A stretch of 64,000 nucleotides of DNA from Diadema setosum (lineage: Eukaryota; Echinodermata; Echinoidea; Diadematoida; Diadematidae): NCBI RefSeq assembly GCF_964275005.1, contig NC_092688.1, positions 48,043,748-48,107,747 of the forward strand. Reading direction: 5' to 3'. A program made the position numbers and the translations under genes. This document shows positions 13,084 through 24,399 of this stretch, in pieces; position 1 is the stretch's first letter, and every line of letters begins with the position of its first letter. The notes beneath the pieces were generated by a model, which saw only the letters and a list, made by a program, of their open reading frames with translations, was not told where the DNA came from and ran no database searches.

Positions 13084-16000
13084 ACAAAAGTTGTACCTTG
13101 AGGGGTAATTGACACTTTAAAAATTGTTTCCATGAAAGCACACATACATTGTACATGTGTATTCAAGCCATAGACCTATAAAATATTTTTGAATACATTT
13201 GGGGGAAAATGGGAGGGTTTGAATGTTTGAATATGAGGCCCACATATGCAACATTGCCATCCTTGGAGCAACAGTTGTTTTGATAGGTAAAATGTACCAT
13301 CTCTTTGGGAATGTACAAGAACGTAATACATGTATTATAAATCCTGTACATAATCATGGAAAATGCATACTTCGAAGAAAATTTTCATTTTGACAAAATG
13401 TGATAGTGAGATATCAGTTATGAACACAAATTATAACTTTACCAAGATGGCACCTCCTGGATGACACAAAGTGGGACTCACTGAATTTCAGTATTTTGCC
13501 TCATTTCTGTCAAATTCACACTCATATTCAGCTTATGTTCACATTTTGCATGTTACTCTCTGATTTCAGATCTCTTTCTCTCTCCATAAACCATGTTCGA
13601 TATAGTGGGAGTACACTGTACCATCTGGTTTGCGGAAAATCATATGAAAATGTACCACTGTATATGATTGCCCTTTTGAATATCCTACATGTATTTGATA
13701 TTTTTCATTTGGAAATTACTAATCAATGGATGAAAGCTTGTGAGCCATAAGAGAAATAAATTGAAGATAATGTCTAGCACAAGTAATTACTCACCATGGG
13801 TGCATCTTGCCTCTTGATTACTGCAAGAGAATAAAATTACTAGTTCTTGATAATTCTTACAAACAGTAAACAAAGTAAAACATTGGGCAGTCAGTAACAC
13901 AAGCAAATACACAATAAATGACTGTTGTTGAGCATTTCTAGATTAACATGGTAGATATCATGGAACACCTTGGTCAGGAGTCAGAATATGGTTACAAAGA
14001 AGGCAAACTAAAAAAACAACAACATATATTTACACACACATACACACACATACACATACACATACATATATACCCGTTGTATATAGACCAGGGCTAGTCC
14101 TAGCAGCAACCCAGTGGCCTGGTGGCCCGGTGGCCTGGGACAAAAAATAAAAATAAACTAGAAATGTCGCTAAGGCGACTGGTATGCCTCCGCCATAAGG
14201 CATGATTCTCGTAATAGGTCTATAGTACATGTGGACAATGTATGATTACATCTTCACAAAATTGGCAAAATATCAAAATGACAAGTTTGTCACAAATGGG
14301 TTGAATGTTCACCTTCCTTGACCTAGGTTTAATTGGATGAATAGGAGAGCATGTATTTGGGGATTTAGGGACTTTAACTTGACTTTGACCCATTCATAAG
14401 TTTATGTATTGAGTAATTTTCAAGGTATGGAGAAGAGTGCAATTTTTGTATTGAAAAGTACAGTGTACATGTACATTGTTACCATTTTCATCTGGCCTTT
14501 GACCGTATAATTCATAGGATAATCACTGTCAGACAGAACATGCATAAATATGTAGAAAGAGTCAAGATAACTTGAGCGACTTCCGAGATATGGAGGAAAA
14601 AGTTAGTTCAGCACTTTCCCTTGATCTTTGACCTTTGACCTTTGGGGCAAAAAAAGAGAGAAAGTTTCCAGAGAATCTCTATTAGGTTATACATGCATAC
14701 ACCAAGTGTAAAAAAAGTAATCCTGCTGGCATGGCATAAGTGTGAGGGTAATAGTAAAATTTTGAAGTATTGCCCTTGACCTTTGACCCCTGACCTTTGA
14801 CCCCATGAACCCTAAATTCTCTAGATAATCACTGCCAGTCAGTACATGTATATATACTAATGTTCCATGAAGATACCTTGAACAATTTCCAAGTTATGGA
14901 GAAAAAAGTGAAGTTTGAATATTTTTACTCGACCTTTTGACCTTTGACCTCACGACCCCAAACTTTCACCTGAGAATCTTAATTGGGCAATACATGTATA
15001 CAGTAAGTTTCAAGAAAATATCTGCAGGCATAGCATAGATATCGTGGAAATATTGAAATTTTACGTATCTGACCATGACCTTTTGACCTTTGACCTTGAG
15101 CATGTGCACCCAACAGTTGATAGGCACAACTTCACCCCCAAATACACATACATGCCAAGTTTCATTAGGCTACCTTAAAAGGTTTTTTAGTTACGCTGTC
15201 CACAAAATTCATTACGGACGGACGGACGGAAGGACGGACGGACGGACAACCCGAAAACATTATGCTTCCCGCACCACTTCGTGGTGGAGGCATAAAAAAT
15301 ATATAGGTTAAGCTCCCAAATTTCTCAAAAGGCTTAGAATCAAAGCATTGATTCAAACTAGATTGTCATGTTTCCATTTATTTTGGGACACTACATCTTT
15401 TTTTTTCCCAGGCCACCAAAATTTCAGATTTAGAGATTTTAGAATCCTGAATGGGTCACCAGAAAATAGAAGAAGAAAAAGTTAGTGACAAGCCCTGTAT
15501 AATTAGGGATCCAGGTGTGATGGAGGAATGACTGCTAGCAGAGAAAGGCAAAGTGAACATACTGCAACGACTGCCAGCAGTCATTCCTCCATCACACCTA
15601 TTGACCGATTCGGGTTCGTTGAGGGCAGCAGACATTTCATGGCACTGGGCGCAGCCATAGTGGGTGTCTCAGCCGACCCCCCCTGCTCTCCCCCACCCCC
15701 GGGCAACATGTTTATCACGCACTTGTAACAAAGGTTCGCGCACTAAGCAAGCATTCGCGCACTCATTACGAGACGCCTATTGGCTAAAGCAGTTTTTCAT
15801 TCTGCGCGCGTGCTAATGTAGGGAGAGGGGTGGGGAGTGGGAAGGGGGGGTTGGCTGAGAAACCCAGTAATGGCGCTGCCCATGCCAAAATTACACATAG
15901 TGCGTCACAGAATCGGTCAATACATAAAAATAATGCAGCACCCATCATGCACGAGGCCGAGCCCACTTCACCTTTATACATATTGAGGTGAAGTGGGCTA

Positions 16001-19000
16001 TGCAACACTTCCATGCGTTCTCCAGTTCTTCATTGCATTACCCAAAGTGAATGACAGAGGGCAGCATACATGTTTTCTTGATAAGCACTGTTTGATTTGG
16101 GGGCCAGCTAGGCTAAACACACACACACGCACACAACAACAACAACAACAACAACAACATGATGATGAGACCCAGCAGGGCTAAGCACTAAAATCAAGTT
16201 CACTTTTCAAGCATCTTGCAGAATGTGATCGACTACGAAGAACACAGCATACATGATGAGAGGCTACCTGACAAGTTCAGTGAAAATCTGTCACAGAGTT
16301 TTCAAAAAGAAGCTGAAATTGTAAAAAGTATTCATAAAAGGATGATGCATGCCAGACACTTATGAGGTCAATAGCACAATCAGGGTATGCAATTGCGTAA
16401 CAGGGGAAAAATGAGAAACTGGGTGAAAATGTTTTTTTTTTGCTGTTTGTTGTTACGGAGTGTTCAAATTTTCATTTCATGTAAAGAAAGAGTCCAAATT
16501 TTGCATTTTTTGTGCATAAATTAGCATTTTAATTAGGGGGGTCGAATTACATTAAAATGACTAGCATGGTAATACAGTATATTGGAAAAATTCATTAAAA
16601 AAAAAGAGAATGTTTTTTTCATCTGATATTGCTGAACTTCCTGATAAATATCCCTTTCATTCACCACCAGCACATAGCCATGACATATCACAAAATATGA
16701 ATAAATGTCATATTTTCACTTCTCGAAATGGATGATCAATTTTGTAGGCATTATTTTGAATTCAAATAAAACCACTTTTACATATTTTATCATATTTCAC
16801 TTTTTTGCCAAAGAGTGAAGAGGTGAAACTTTCAGGAATAGGTAACAGACATATATTGGCCATTATTACAAAGTTTTATGAAATTAGGGCTGGTACTTTG
16901 GAAGATATGATATTTTTCATCAAAAAATTATCTGTACAGTTTGACCTTGAATGTGTGCACACTGTTTGGATCCATTCTCATGTTTGTAAACACAGATAGA
17001 AGAATGAATGTGAGATTTATGATGACTTGAGTTGATATCCAAGCTGTGACACTCAAACAATGATATATTAAGGCAAAATACTATGTTTTTGCTTATGATA
17101 TCTTTAGACATTGAAGAAGCATTGAAATATGAACACTGAACACTTATCATATATATCACCTTCATGCAGTATAACATGGGCATGGATCGGTCTTTTTTTT
17201 TTCTCAGCATTTTGTAAAAATATAAAAAATAAGTTCTTACTGCTCAGATTTGCTAAAATTTTCACACAATAGATTTCTACATATGTACAATTCCTGGCTT
17301 AAAAAACAAGGATATTCAATAAGGGGACAAGATTCTTTTAAGTAGTCAAATTAGGATATACCTCATTGAAAATACTGAAAAACGGCTGCACTTATTTTCC
17401 TCAGCATTTGAAAATGGCTCAAAACTCAAAACCGGCTGAACATTTATTGGCAAACAGCACACCATATTGTAGTGTGTCTTCAGCACTTTAAGGAAAGGCA
17501 GAAAAATAAGTTGTTTCTCCATGCATAGCTGTACAGCATGGGTTAAAAGGTCACAATGTCACAAAAATAAGCCAGCATTACACTCCTACCAGGACGGGAC
17601 TTCAGACCTCATAACTTTCTCCAGCTGAAAGGACCACTCTTATTTACTGCATGCAAGCAATGCCAGGAAGAAATCCATTAATTTGATACCAAAAACATAG
17701 GGGTAGACTTAAAATATAGACCTGAAATCTTGATTTTACGTAAGTTGTAAAACGCATTTTTTGACGCATTACATGGGTTTTGTGGGATTTTTGGTAATCA
17801 ATCTTTGATATTTAACAGTAAATGAGAAGAAATTAGCTATTGTATTACCACATGTGATTACTGATGTCTTAGCATGCTGCATGTGAATTTTTAAGTCAGT
17901 TGGTGCATTCTTTTAGAAGTTACAATTTTTTAAACTGAGAAAGTCATGATTGCATACCGTGATTGTGCTTATCACCATGAGCTAATAGTTCAGTGTACAT
18001 TCATGTGTGTCAACGGGATTATGGCTTACCTGAAAATGCAAAAAATGGACAAGGACAATACTGGGCACTTGGAAGACAAAGATATGGTGTTCCAGAACTG
18101 CCGACGACCTGTGTGATACAGGAAATAAGCAAAGACTTAATACGTGGAGAATGCAGTTTGGCCTATTGAAAATCACATACAAGGAGACCAAAAGGCTTGC
18201 AGTACCCTTTCTACAGGCAGAAAGCAATCACAACATTCAGCTGACTTTGCCTCTGCTAGTATCAAATTCAATTTCAATTTTGGAGCTTAGCACAAAACAG
18301 ACATGACACAGCTAAACTGATATTCTATTGGTGATATGAGTGTAACCAGGAGCCATTTTCCAGAAAAAAAATAACAAAATAAAATAAACCTTATCACTGA
18401 AAAACGAAAGAATTTAGAGCAACTGGACTGTTGTCCGTGTGTAACTGGGATGTCTACACCTTCTCCAGAAGTCTGTAGGCCTATATTCTGCCAAAGGGAC
18501 ATCATTGTGGCCCAACATTTACATATTGACAAAAGTTTGTGGATCATAATTTTATCATGACAGATGGAGAAACGATCTGATAACTAGAGTGCCATATACC
18601 CGGTATAAGCTCCTTTCACAGCAGAGGCACGAGACACAGCAAGCAATAAAGCAACCATGAGTAAATAACAAAATCATGAACCTGATTGAATTTATGATTC
18701 CATTCTATGAATAAAGACACTACAATAAATGAATTATGATCGATGTTGACATCAGGGATTAACAAACTAACATCTTTACCTCATATATTACTCTCCCAGA
18801 GGGGGTGCCAGTTAATTTGGTCACATTTTGGTGGTCAATAAGATCCAAGGCTTGCAGTACGGGAGGACCAAACATGAAATGCAACCTGGTAAAGAGACAG
18901 AAATAAACCAAATATTCTCAAGATACTGCTGGTACACACTAGCATCACTGTAATCTTCATGCGTGCACTTGTTCTATGAACAACATACAGATATCAAAAT

Positions 19001-21119
19001 GATCCTTCAACAAACTACTCAAGCAAACTCTACAGCAAAGAAAACTACACATGAAAGTAGCCTGAAAAAAAAAAGTAAATATGCAGGATTTTCTTAAATG
19101 AAAACTGTGAAATCCTTGCTTGTCGGTGTCTAAAATTCATAGTCTGTGAATGTTGTGAGGTCTAGAACTTTTGACTTTATTTTTGAAGCATGCTGCTAAA
19201 GTATTTTGAAATCTAGTGTAAGTTCTATAGTGAAATTCAAAACTTTCATGAGTTTGCTTTGATTTTCATGTCACATACATTAGAATTGACACATTGCTAC
19301 TATATCATTGCTTATTTGTTTTCTTACTTACGCTGACAGTATTTCATCGGTCACTGCAAGAAAAAAGAGAAAATGAGAGCAGTTAAATGAAGATATCAAC
19401 CTCTGATCCCTGGTCCGTTTCATACACTGAATCTTAATGACAAGGGCAATTCACCTGCTTTTAGGATATCAATAAAATAATAACAGAAAATGTTATACAG
19501 TTAAACTCGCCTAAGTCGACGTCGCATATGTCGAATAATCGCGTAAGTCGATGATTTTAAAAAGTCCCGATTTTTCCCCATTGACTTACGTGTATTAATT
19601 CACTCACAAGTCGAATTTTGTAAGTCGAATACTCGCCTAAGTCGATGAAATTCCAAGAACACTTTCACGGAAAAACCATTGAATTCACTGTGCGTAAGTC
19701 GAATAAGATTTGATCGTGTAATAAATCACTGTCATTTATTATTCATTATTTATTACTCATTATTATTTTGTTTGTCAGATGAGTTTGAGGTGACAAAAAA
19801 AAATGATCTAAAGTATCAAAATTCAAAGCGATCACACCGCATGCGATCGTTGAACTCTCTTCGTGTTTGGAGGTCCGCTGGTACAGCCCTGTCAGCTGTC
19901 GCGCTACGTACGTATGTACAGCGACTGGGCTGTGTATTGCTCCACTCGTAGTAAGGCGTTCGTACAGTACACATGCGTTCATTTACATGTACAGTATAGT
20001 ACTGAGCTTTGCAGTGTAGCTTTGCAGTGTAGCTTGGCATTTGCAGCGCTGTGCAGTGGAGTGGTTATGGATGAAGCTGCGGAGTTTTCAAAGCGGAAAG
20101 TAGTTGGAAAGTTACGGGCACGGGTAAATCAGAATTGCACCTCTACACGCATTTCAAGCCACGGTATGGTAAACTGGAATCAATCACTGCTCAAATGTCG
20201 TTCATATTCACTTCCCCAAGGTTTAACAAGGGTGTAAAGTAATCGGACCTGTTCCAATACTAATGCACTGTCCATACAAAGTTAGCCGGGGCCCTGCCGG
20301 GCGACCCGTGCTGCGGCACACCGCTCCAGCTCTCGGCTTCAGAGTAGACAACATACATGTACATCATACATAATTATGTACGTGTGGTGTAACTGTAAGT
20401 CGATTTTTCTTCGACTTACGCACAAGTCGAAAATCGCCTAAGTCGATGTGTGTTGCTCAGTCCCGAGAAGATCGACTTATGCGAGTTTAACTGTATTATC
20501 TTTCGTGTAAATTTGCCTTTAATCTTGATACAGAATAAACAGAACTTTTCTTTTCAGTAAATTTCTCTACAAATTTATCTCACATAATTTCATCCAAAGT
20601 TCAAAATAAAGACTTACATTTATACAATATAGCAATTTATTTATTTTTTTCTCTATGGTGGAGGGCATGGATTCCTATCATCAAAAACATTCATGACTTC
20701 TGAAATCTGGGGATCCAGATGTGCAGGGTGCCACCATACTTTTTATTCTTTGTATCCTAAATTTGGCTTCCAGGTTAACTAAATACACTAAACAGCAAGG
20801 AAAGAGCAGTACAGAATGAATTTCACAATGATATAAATTGAACGAATGAACAAAATACATGAATACGAGACTCTACACAACCACAACAAAAACTTCTTTG
20901 GTTCCCTCAAACTATTGTTGACAGTGCCTCAGCTTATGTTGCGAGTAATGACAAATTAAGAAGACATGACCTCACATAAAATGATTGCTATGAATGTTAA
21001 TCTGTATGCAAACTATATACTTTTTATCTTTCATACTTACATGTTCCATGCTCCTCATGAACAGCCTTAGCATGCTGCAGTAACTCAAGATGAACTTCTT
21101 CTATGACCTTTGCTGCCAT
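12820..21119 (-). CDS. ZSWIM7: ZSWIM7 (SWS1 homologue), SWIM zinc-finger protein, six coding exons
   Basis: The spliced product is about 145 residues; human ZSWIM7 is about 140. Coding exons in gene order are 21041-21119, 19332-19353, 18780-18885, 18030-18108, 13795-13820 and 12820-12945. All junctions are GT/AG and the phases agree throughout. The family forms the Shu complex with SWSAP1 and supports RAD51 filaments in homologous recombination in the nucleus (family knowledge). Visible hallmarks are an F-G-x-P...QALDL block near residues 39-49, a P-S-G-R-x-x-Y strand near 62-68, and the SWIM motif with C87-x-C89 and C105-x-H107. The start ATG lies 10 bases inside its exon, after a good acceptor, so a noncoding 5' exon must lie upstream; a strong GTGAGT donor at 24221 marks a candidate. 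The gene lies head to head with OGFOD2. Two exons are microexons of 22 and 26 nt. No damage is seen. Confidence 0.94.
13052..13086. repeat. (CA)n microsatellite
   Basis: A CA run in the last ZSWIM7 intron. Confidence 0.93.
13795..13820 (-). CDS. ZSWIM7: ZSWIM7 coding exon 5, 26-nt microexon
   Basis: This exon codes VIKRQDAPM, the spacer between the two halves of the SWIM motif (VLRKSDSIL in human). It has a CTCTTGCAG acceptor and a GTGAGTAA donor. It lies about 4.2 kb from exon 4 and would be missed by ORF-based gene finding. Confidence 0.9.
14088..15498. mobile_element. hAT-like element (CAGGGCT ends) split by a Helentron-like insertion
   Basis: The left tip is CAGGGCTAGTCC near 14,089 and the right tip is GACAAGCCCTG ending near 15,498. 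The middle is occupied by the GGTCA-rich element at 14,157-15,299. GGCCTGG and CCAGGCC motifs face each other on either side. Boundaries are approximate. Confidence 0.5.
14157..15299 (-). mobile_element. Helentron-associated/pearl-like element, copy 1
   Basis: In its own orientation (minus strand) it begins TTTTTATGCCTCC at the right edge. It has an ACGG microsatellite (15,216-15,246 on the plus strand), then ~145-bp tandem units rich in AGGTCA, then an inverted copy of the start (GGCGGAGGCAT), a stem-loop GTCGCCTTAGCGAC and the terminus ATTTCTAG. No coding sequence is present. It lies in ZSWIM7 intron 4, inside a hAT-like element. Confidence 0.72.
15513..15599. repeat. Perfect short inverted repeat
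   Basis: AGGTGTGATGGAGGAATGAC and its reverse complement face each other around a 30-bp loop. Presumably a small MITE. Confidence 0.75.
15601..15920. mobile_element. TA-flanked MITE, 320 bp
   Basis: The ends TTGACCGATTC and GAATCGGTCAA are inverted copies flanked by TA on both sides. Inner arms continue with CAGCC...GGGTGTCTCAGCC against GGCTGAGAAACCC. It has a GC-rich core with CGCGCGCGT. Confidence 0.75.
15961..15998. repeat. 13-bp-arm hairpin
   Basis: GCCCACTTCACCT and AGGTGAAGTGGGC are separated by 12 bp. No function is assigned. Confidence 0.6.
16122..16160. repeat. (CA)n/(CAA)n microsatellite
   Basis: A run of CACACA passes into about eight CAA triplets, within ZSWIM7 intron 4. Confidence 0.9.
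16200..18029. other. ZSWIM7 intron 4, remaining part
   Basis: AT-rich intron with no exon, hairpin or recognisable repeat that I can support. Confidence 0.6.
18030..18108 (-). CDS. ZSWIM7: ZSWIM7 coding exon 4, first half of SWIM zinc motif
   Basis: This exon codes residues 70-95, including YCPCPFFAFS, which supplies the first two zinc ligands (C87, C89). It has an ATCACACAG acceptor and a GTAAGCC donor, and ends in phase 1. Confidence 0.94.
18780..18885 (-). CDS. ZSWIM7: ZSWIM7 coding exon 3
   Basis: This exon codes about 36 residues containing LHFMFGPPVLQALDLID and TPSGRVIYE. These align with the most conserved non-zinc part of the family (KFLFGS...QALDLVD...SPSGRRVYQ in human, from memory). 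It is bounded by TTTACCAG and GTAAAG. Confidence 0.93.
19332..19353 (-). CDS. ZSWIM7: ZSWIM7 coding exon 2, 22-nt microexon
   Basis: This exon codes LTDEILS plus two bases. It has a CTTGCAG acceptor and a GTAAGTAAG donor. The phase (1 in, 2 out) joins exons 1 and 3 exactly, and the peptide matches the 'PDEYL' segment of vertebrate ZSWIM7. Confidence 0.87.
19498..20493. mobile_element. pogo/Tigger-like non-autonomous element, 996 bp
   Basis: The ends CAGTTAAACTCGCCTAAG and TTATGCGAGTTTAACTG are inverted and flanked by TA (19496-19497; 20494-20495). GTCGA-rich subterminal repeats (CGCCTAAGTCGA) occur on both sides, the known Tigger layout. The core at 19,860-20,340 is GC-rich; a short frame from 20068 (MDEAAEFSKRKVVGKLRARV) could be a transposase relic but is too short to judge. 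It lies in ZSWIM7 coding intron 1. Confidence 0.85.
21041..21119 (-). CDS. ZSWIM7: ZSWIM7 coding exon 1
   Basis: This exon codes residues 1-26 plus one base of the next codon and ends at a GTAAGT donor. The ATG is preceded by 10 noncoding exon bases and an acceptor after TTTCAC. The peptide begins MAAKVIEEVHLELL, an acidic helix like the family's N-terminus. Confidence 0.88.
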
Positions 21120-21553
21120 GCTTCCTGACCTGTGAAAGGAAAAAAAATATTGGTGATCTATCACAATTTTAATTTTTTATTATCTACATTATATGATGCA
21201 ATTTTGAACTACAACAGAAAGTAGAATGTTTTTTGGCGAGTAGGCCCTACTGTCGTACATGAACTAGTGAGGCAGCAACCACATACAGGAACTCGTAGGA
21301 CATTGGGTGCTGTTTAAAAGTGGGAGTAAAAAAATAGCATCTGCAGAGCAATGAAGGGTGAGCGGTGCTATAGGCAGCTTGGCACGCAAAGAATCAATAG
21401 CAGAGACTCCAACCTCAAGCACCTTCTGATCTGGAGATTCTCCCGCCTGAAACCCTACAGCAAATGGGAGACTCCAACTTGATGTGCGTGAAGTTCCTTG
21501 TGGCTGGGGTCCAGCTCTAGGGTTCTACATGATCACATGCGATCTAAGGTTTA

Positions 21554-23207
21554 TTTTTATGCCTCCGCCACGAAGTGGTGCCGGAGGCATTATGTTTTCG
21601 GGTTGTCCGTCCGTCCATCCGTACGTCCATCTGCATTCGTTTACGCGATAACTTGAGAAATATTGACTGGAATTTTACCAAACTTGGTCCAAGTATAAAG
21701 TATGATGGGGCAATTATTTGATTAGATTTTGGGTGAAATCAGCGAAAGGTCGAAGGTCAAGGTCAAATCATGAAATTGTATCCGTTTACGTGATAACTCA
21801 AGACTGGATCGAGCAAATTTCACCAAACTTTGTCCGAGGATGATGTATGATGGGAAAATTACATGATTAGTTTTTTAGTGAAATCGGACAGAGGTCAAAG
21901 GTCAAAGATCAAGGTAAAATCCTAAAATTTATCTGTTTATGTGAGAAGTCAAAACTGGATGAAGCAGCTTTTACCAAACTTGGTCCAAGAATGATGTATG
22001 ATGGGACAATTAGTGGAGGAGATTCTAGTGACATTGGTAAGAGGTCAAAGGTCAAAAGGTCAAGGTCAAATGCTAAAAATGTTGCTATTTCTCCCATATC
22101 TATGCAATGCCCGAAGGTATTTTATTGAAACTTATTGTAGACATGTACTACTGCGTAAAGATTCTTCAGAGAGAGTTTCATTTCATAAGGTCAAAGGTCA
22201 AAAGGTCAAAGGTTAGGTGAAAATGTTGCAATTTCACTTTTCTCGCAAACGGTTCAATGTATCTTCATGGAACTTGGTACATATGCATGTACTGACTGGC
22301 AGCTAGGGATTATCTAGGGAATTTAGGGGTCATGGGTCAATAGCCAGGGGTCAAAGGTCAAGGTCAACTCCTCAAAATTTTACTGTTTCCCTCATATACT
22401 AGTATGCAATGCTTGCATTATTAGTTTTAAAACTTAATATATACATGTACTGTATTACCTAATGGAGATTATCTGGGAAATTTCCAGCCAGAAGGTCAAA
22501 GGTTAAGGGTCTAAGGTCAGGTTTAGATTTTAAAAAAAAAAATCTATTTTGTACTGTAATTACACTCTTTCTTCATATCTTGAAAATTACTTAAAGGGAA
22601 TGGCTAGTAACCGATCAGTGGGAATGCTGAGGGATTGTTCCAATCCTTGTGGGATTCATTTAAGAGTACATTATATCTACTGTTGTGTGAAAAATATTTG
22701 CTTCAGAACGGTCTCATATTCAAGTAATGTGCAGATTAATGCCTGTCACTGACCAGGCACGCTAACCTGGAAACATTAAACTGCACATTACTTGAATATG
22801 AGACCATTCTGAAGCAAATAATTTTCACACAACAATAGATATATAGTGTACTCTTAAATGAATCCCACAAGGATTGGAACAATCATCCCCCAGCATTCCC
22901 ACTGATTCCCACTGATCAGTTACTAGCCATCCCCTTTAATGCATAAACTTATAACAGGGTCGGTCAGAAGTCAAGTAAAAATCCTCATTTCCCCAAATAT
23001 GTGTACCTGCACTCTCAGACAATTATAGCAAACCCAGTTTGAGGAAAGTGAACATTCAAGACATTTCTGACAAACCTGTCATATCAATATTTTGCCAGTT
23101 ATGTGAAACTGTCATCACACATTGTGAAGACATTGTACTATACACCTATTGGGAGAATCATGCATTATGGCGGAGGCATATCAGTCACCATAGCGACATT
23201 TCTAGTT
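21554..23207 (+). mobile_element. Helentron-associated/pearl-like element, copy 2 (with nested hairpin)
   Basis: It starts TTTTTATGCCTCCGCC and has a CCGTCCGTCC microsatellite at 21,605-21,630. At least three ~145-150-bp tandem units follow, starting GTTTACG/GTTTATG at 21,639, 21,783 and 21,934, each ending in AGGTCA runs. The 3' end has the inverted subterminal repeat TATGGCGGAGGCATA, stem-loop GTCACCATAGCGAC and terminus ATTTCTAG followed by T. A TTAA hairpin (22591-22939) is nested within. It lies in the 5' intron of ZSWIM7. Confidence 0.75.
22591..22939. mobile_element. TTAA hairpin MITE, 349 bp
   Basis: Two nearly perfect inverted arms of about 150 bp (TTAAAGGGAATGGCTAGTAA at the left; TTACTAGCCATCCCCTTTAA at the right) surround a short loop. 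TTAA lies at both edges. The arms are very similar, which suggests recent insertion or a strong hairpin. Confidence 0.88.
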
Positions 23208-23538
23208 CAACATACGATGACACTTAGAAACCATTTCAAGCGGGAGAAATAAAATCTCAAAGATGCGGGAGAACAGGAAATTTTGCAAAAATGGGCTTTC
23301 AGCAGGAGATCTCCCATCGAAAGCGGGAGAGTTGGAGTCTCGATCTGCAATAGATGGAACTGAAACCACTTGAAGGCAGAAATATCCCACAATACACATG
23401 ACGCTGGGGAAAAAGCTGTAATGCCAAAATGGTTAAGTGGGAGGAAAGAATTCTAGCTACACTGTATGTTTGAATTGCAGGTGATGTCCTCTAGCTTGGT
23501 AGAAAGAAGGGCACAAAAAAGGTGGTACGGCTGGAATG

Positions 23539-23817
23539 CAGAGACTCCAACCCAGGCACGGCACCTTCTGATCTGGAGTCCAGTGGAGATTCTCCCGGCC
23601 GCCTGAAACCCCTAGCAAAAACAAAGTTCCTTGCGGTCTAGAGTTCTAGACGCTCTCTCGCACTATCTATATAAGGCTTATTTTTCAACATACATGTTGT
23701 ACAATGAAATTAAGTAGGAAATTATTTCAAGCAGGAGCTAACACTAACAGGAGATTCTGCAAAAATGGGCTTTTGGCGGGAGATCTCCCATCGAAATGGG
23801 GAGAGTTGGAGTCTCTG
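23539..23817. mobile_element. hAT-type MITE, intact copy, 279 bp
   Basis: The ends are CAGAGACTCCAAC and GTTGGAGTCTCTG. GGAATG occurs just outside both ends. Internal GGGAGATCTCCC and TTCTAGACGCTCTC blocks resemble part of the autonomous hAT at 31.3 kb. It is the empty-site paralogue for the copy at 21400-23341. Confidence 0.78.
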
Positions 23818-24221
23818 GGAATGGCGATAAATATCCACTGACAAATTTTGTTAAGCATGGTGACCTTGCTGTGGGCTTGACATTCAGGGATTGAGGAGAC
23901 TACCATTGGGCATTGGAGCTCCCTCAGCATTTGTGGGACACTAACTGCTCTATGTTAGTGTTAGCGTTGGTGGGAATCTCGACTTGATAATGATAGCTTC
24001 CTCAAGTTTTAAACTCTGAGGAAATGCCCTCCTCCTGGCATAAACAATTAAGGATCAGCGGAATTACAAAACCTGTCTGCCAATCAATTATTGTCGAGTA
24101 TAAATTTAATTTTTTTTTTTCCGAGTAAGTGCAGCAGTCAATCATCTCGTGTATTTTCACCCTATGTACTATAACAGCATCTATAATATGTACTGAGCTC
24201 TAATTTTACTCCACTACTCAC

Positions 24222-24330
24222 GTCCTCAGCAAGGCAGGCAGTCAAACCTTTACACTTGTTACTGTGTTGGGTACCGTACGTCTTACGCAATCCGGAGATC
24301 ATCTGCTACATCATGACGATGCCCGATGAC
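24222..24330 (-). promoter_or_regulatory. ZSWIM7: Candidate ZSWIM7 5' noncoding exon
   Basis: A strong donor (GAC then GTGAGTAGTGG, minus strand) at 24221 lies about 3.1 kb upstream of the acceptor that precedes the ZSWIM7 start codon. This is inference from position and splice signal. The transcription start is not visible. Confidence 0.35.
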
Positions 24331-24399
24331 ATGGTCGTCTAACTGGAAGTAATGATAACACACAGCTACTAGGGTGTACTAGTACTAGTACTGTTCAGA

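Larger units (their letters stand above)
21400..23341. mobile_element. hAT-type MITE (CAGAGACTCCAAC ends) interrupted by the Helentron-like copy 2
   Basis: The left part is 21400-21553 and the right part about 23208-23341 (ending GAGAGTTGGAGTCTC). Together they align along their length with the uninterrupted copy at 23539-23817. The interrupting element sits between a TTATTTTT block and TCAACATAC, which are contiguous in the uninterrupted copy. Confidence 0.75.

Noticed and set aside
21554-23207. Classical Helitron
   Set aside because: The 3' stem-loop and CTAG terminus fit, but the 5' end is TTTTTATGCC rather than TC, and the insertion is in a T run rather than between A and T. The Helentron-associated type fits better.
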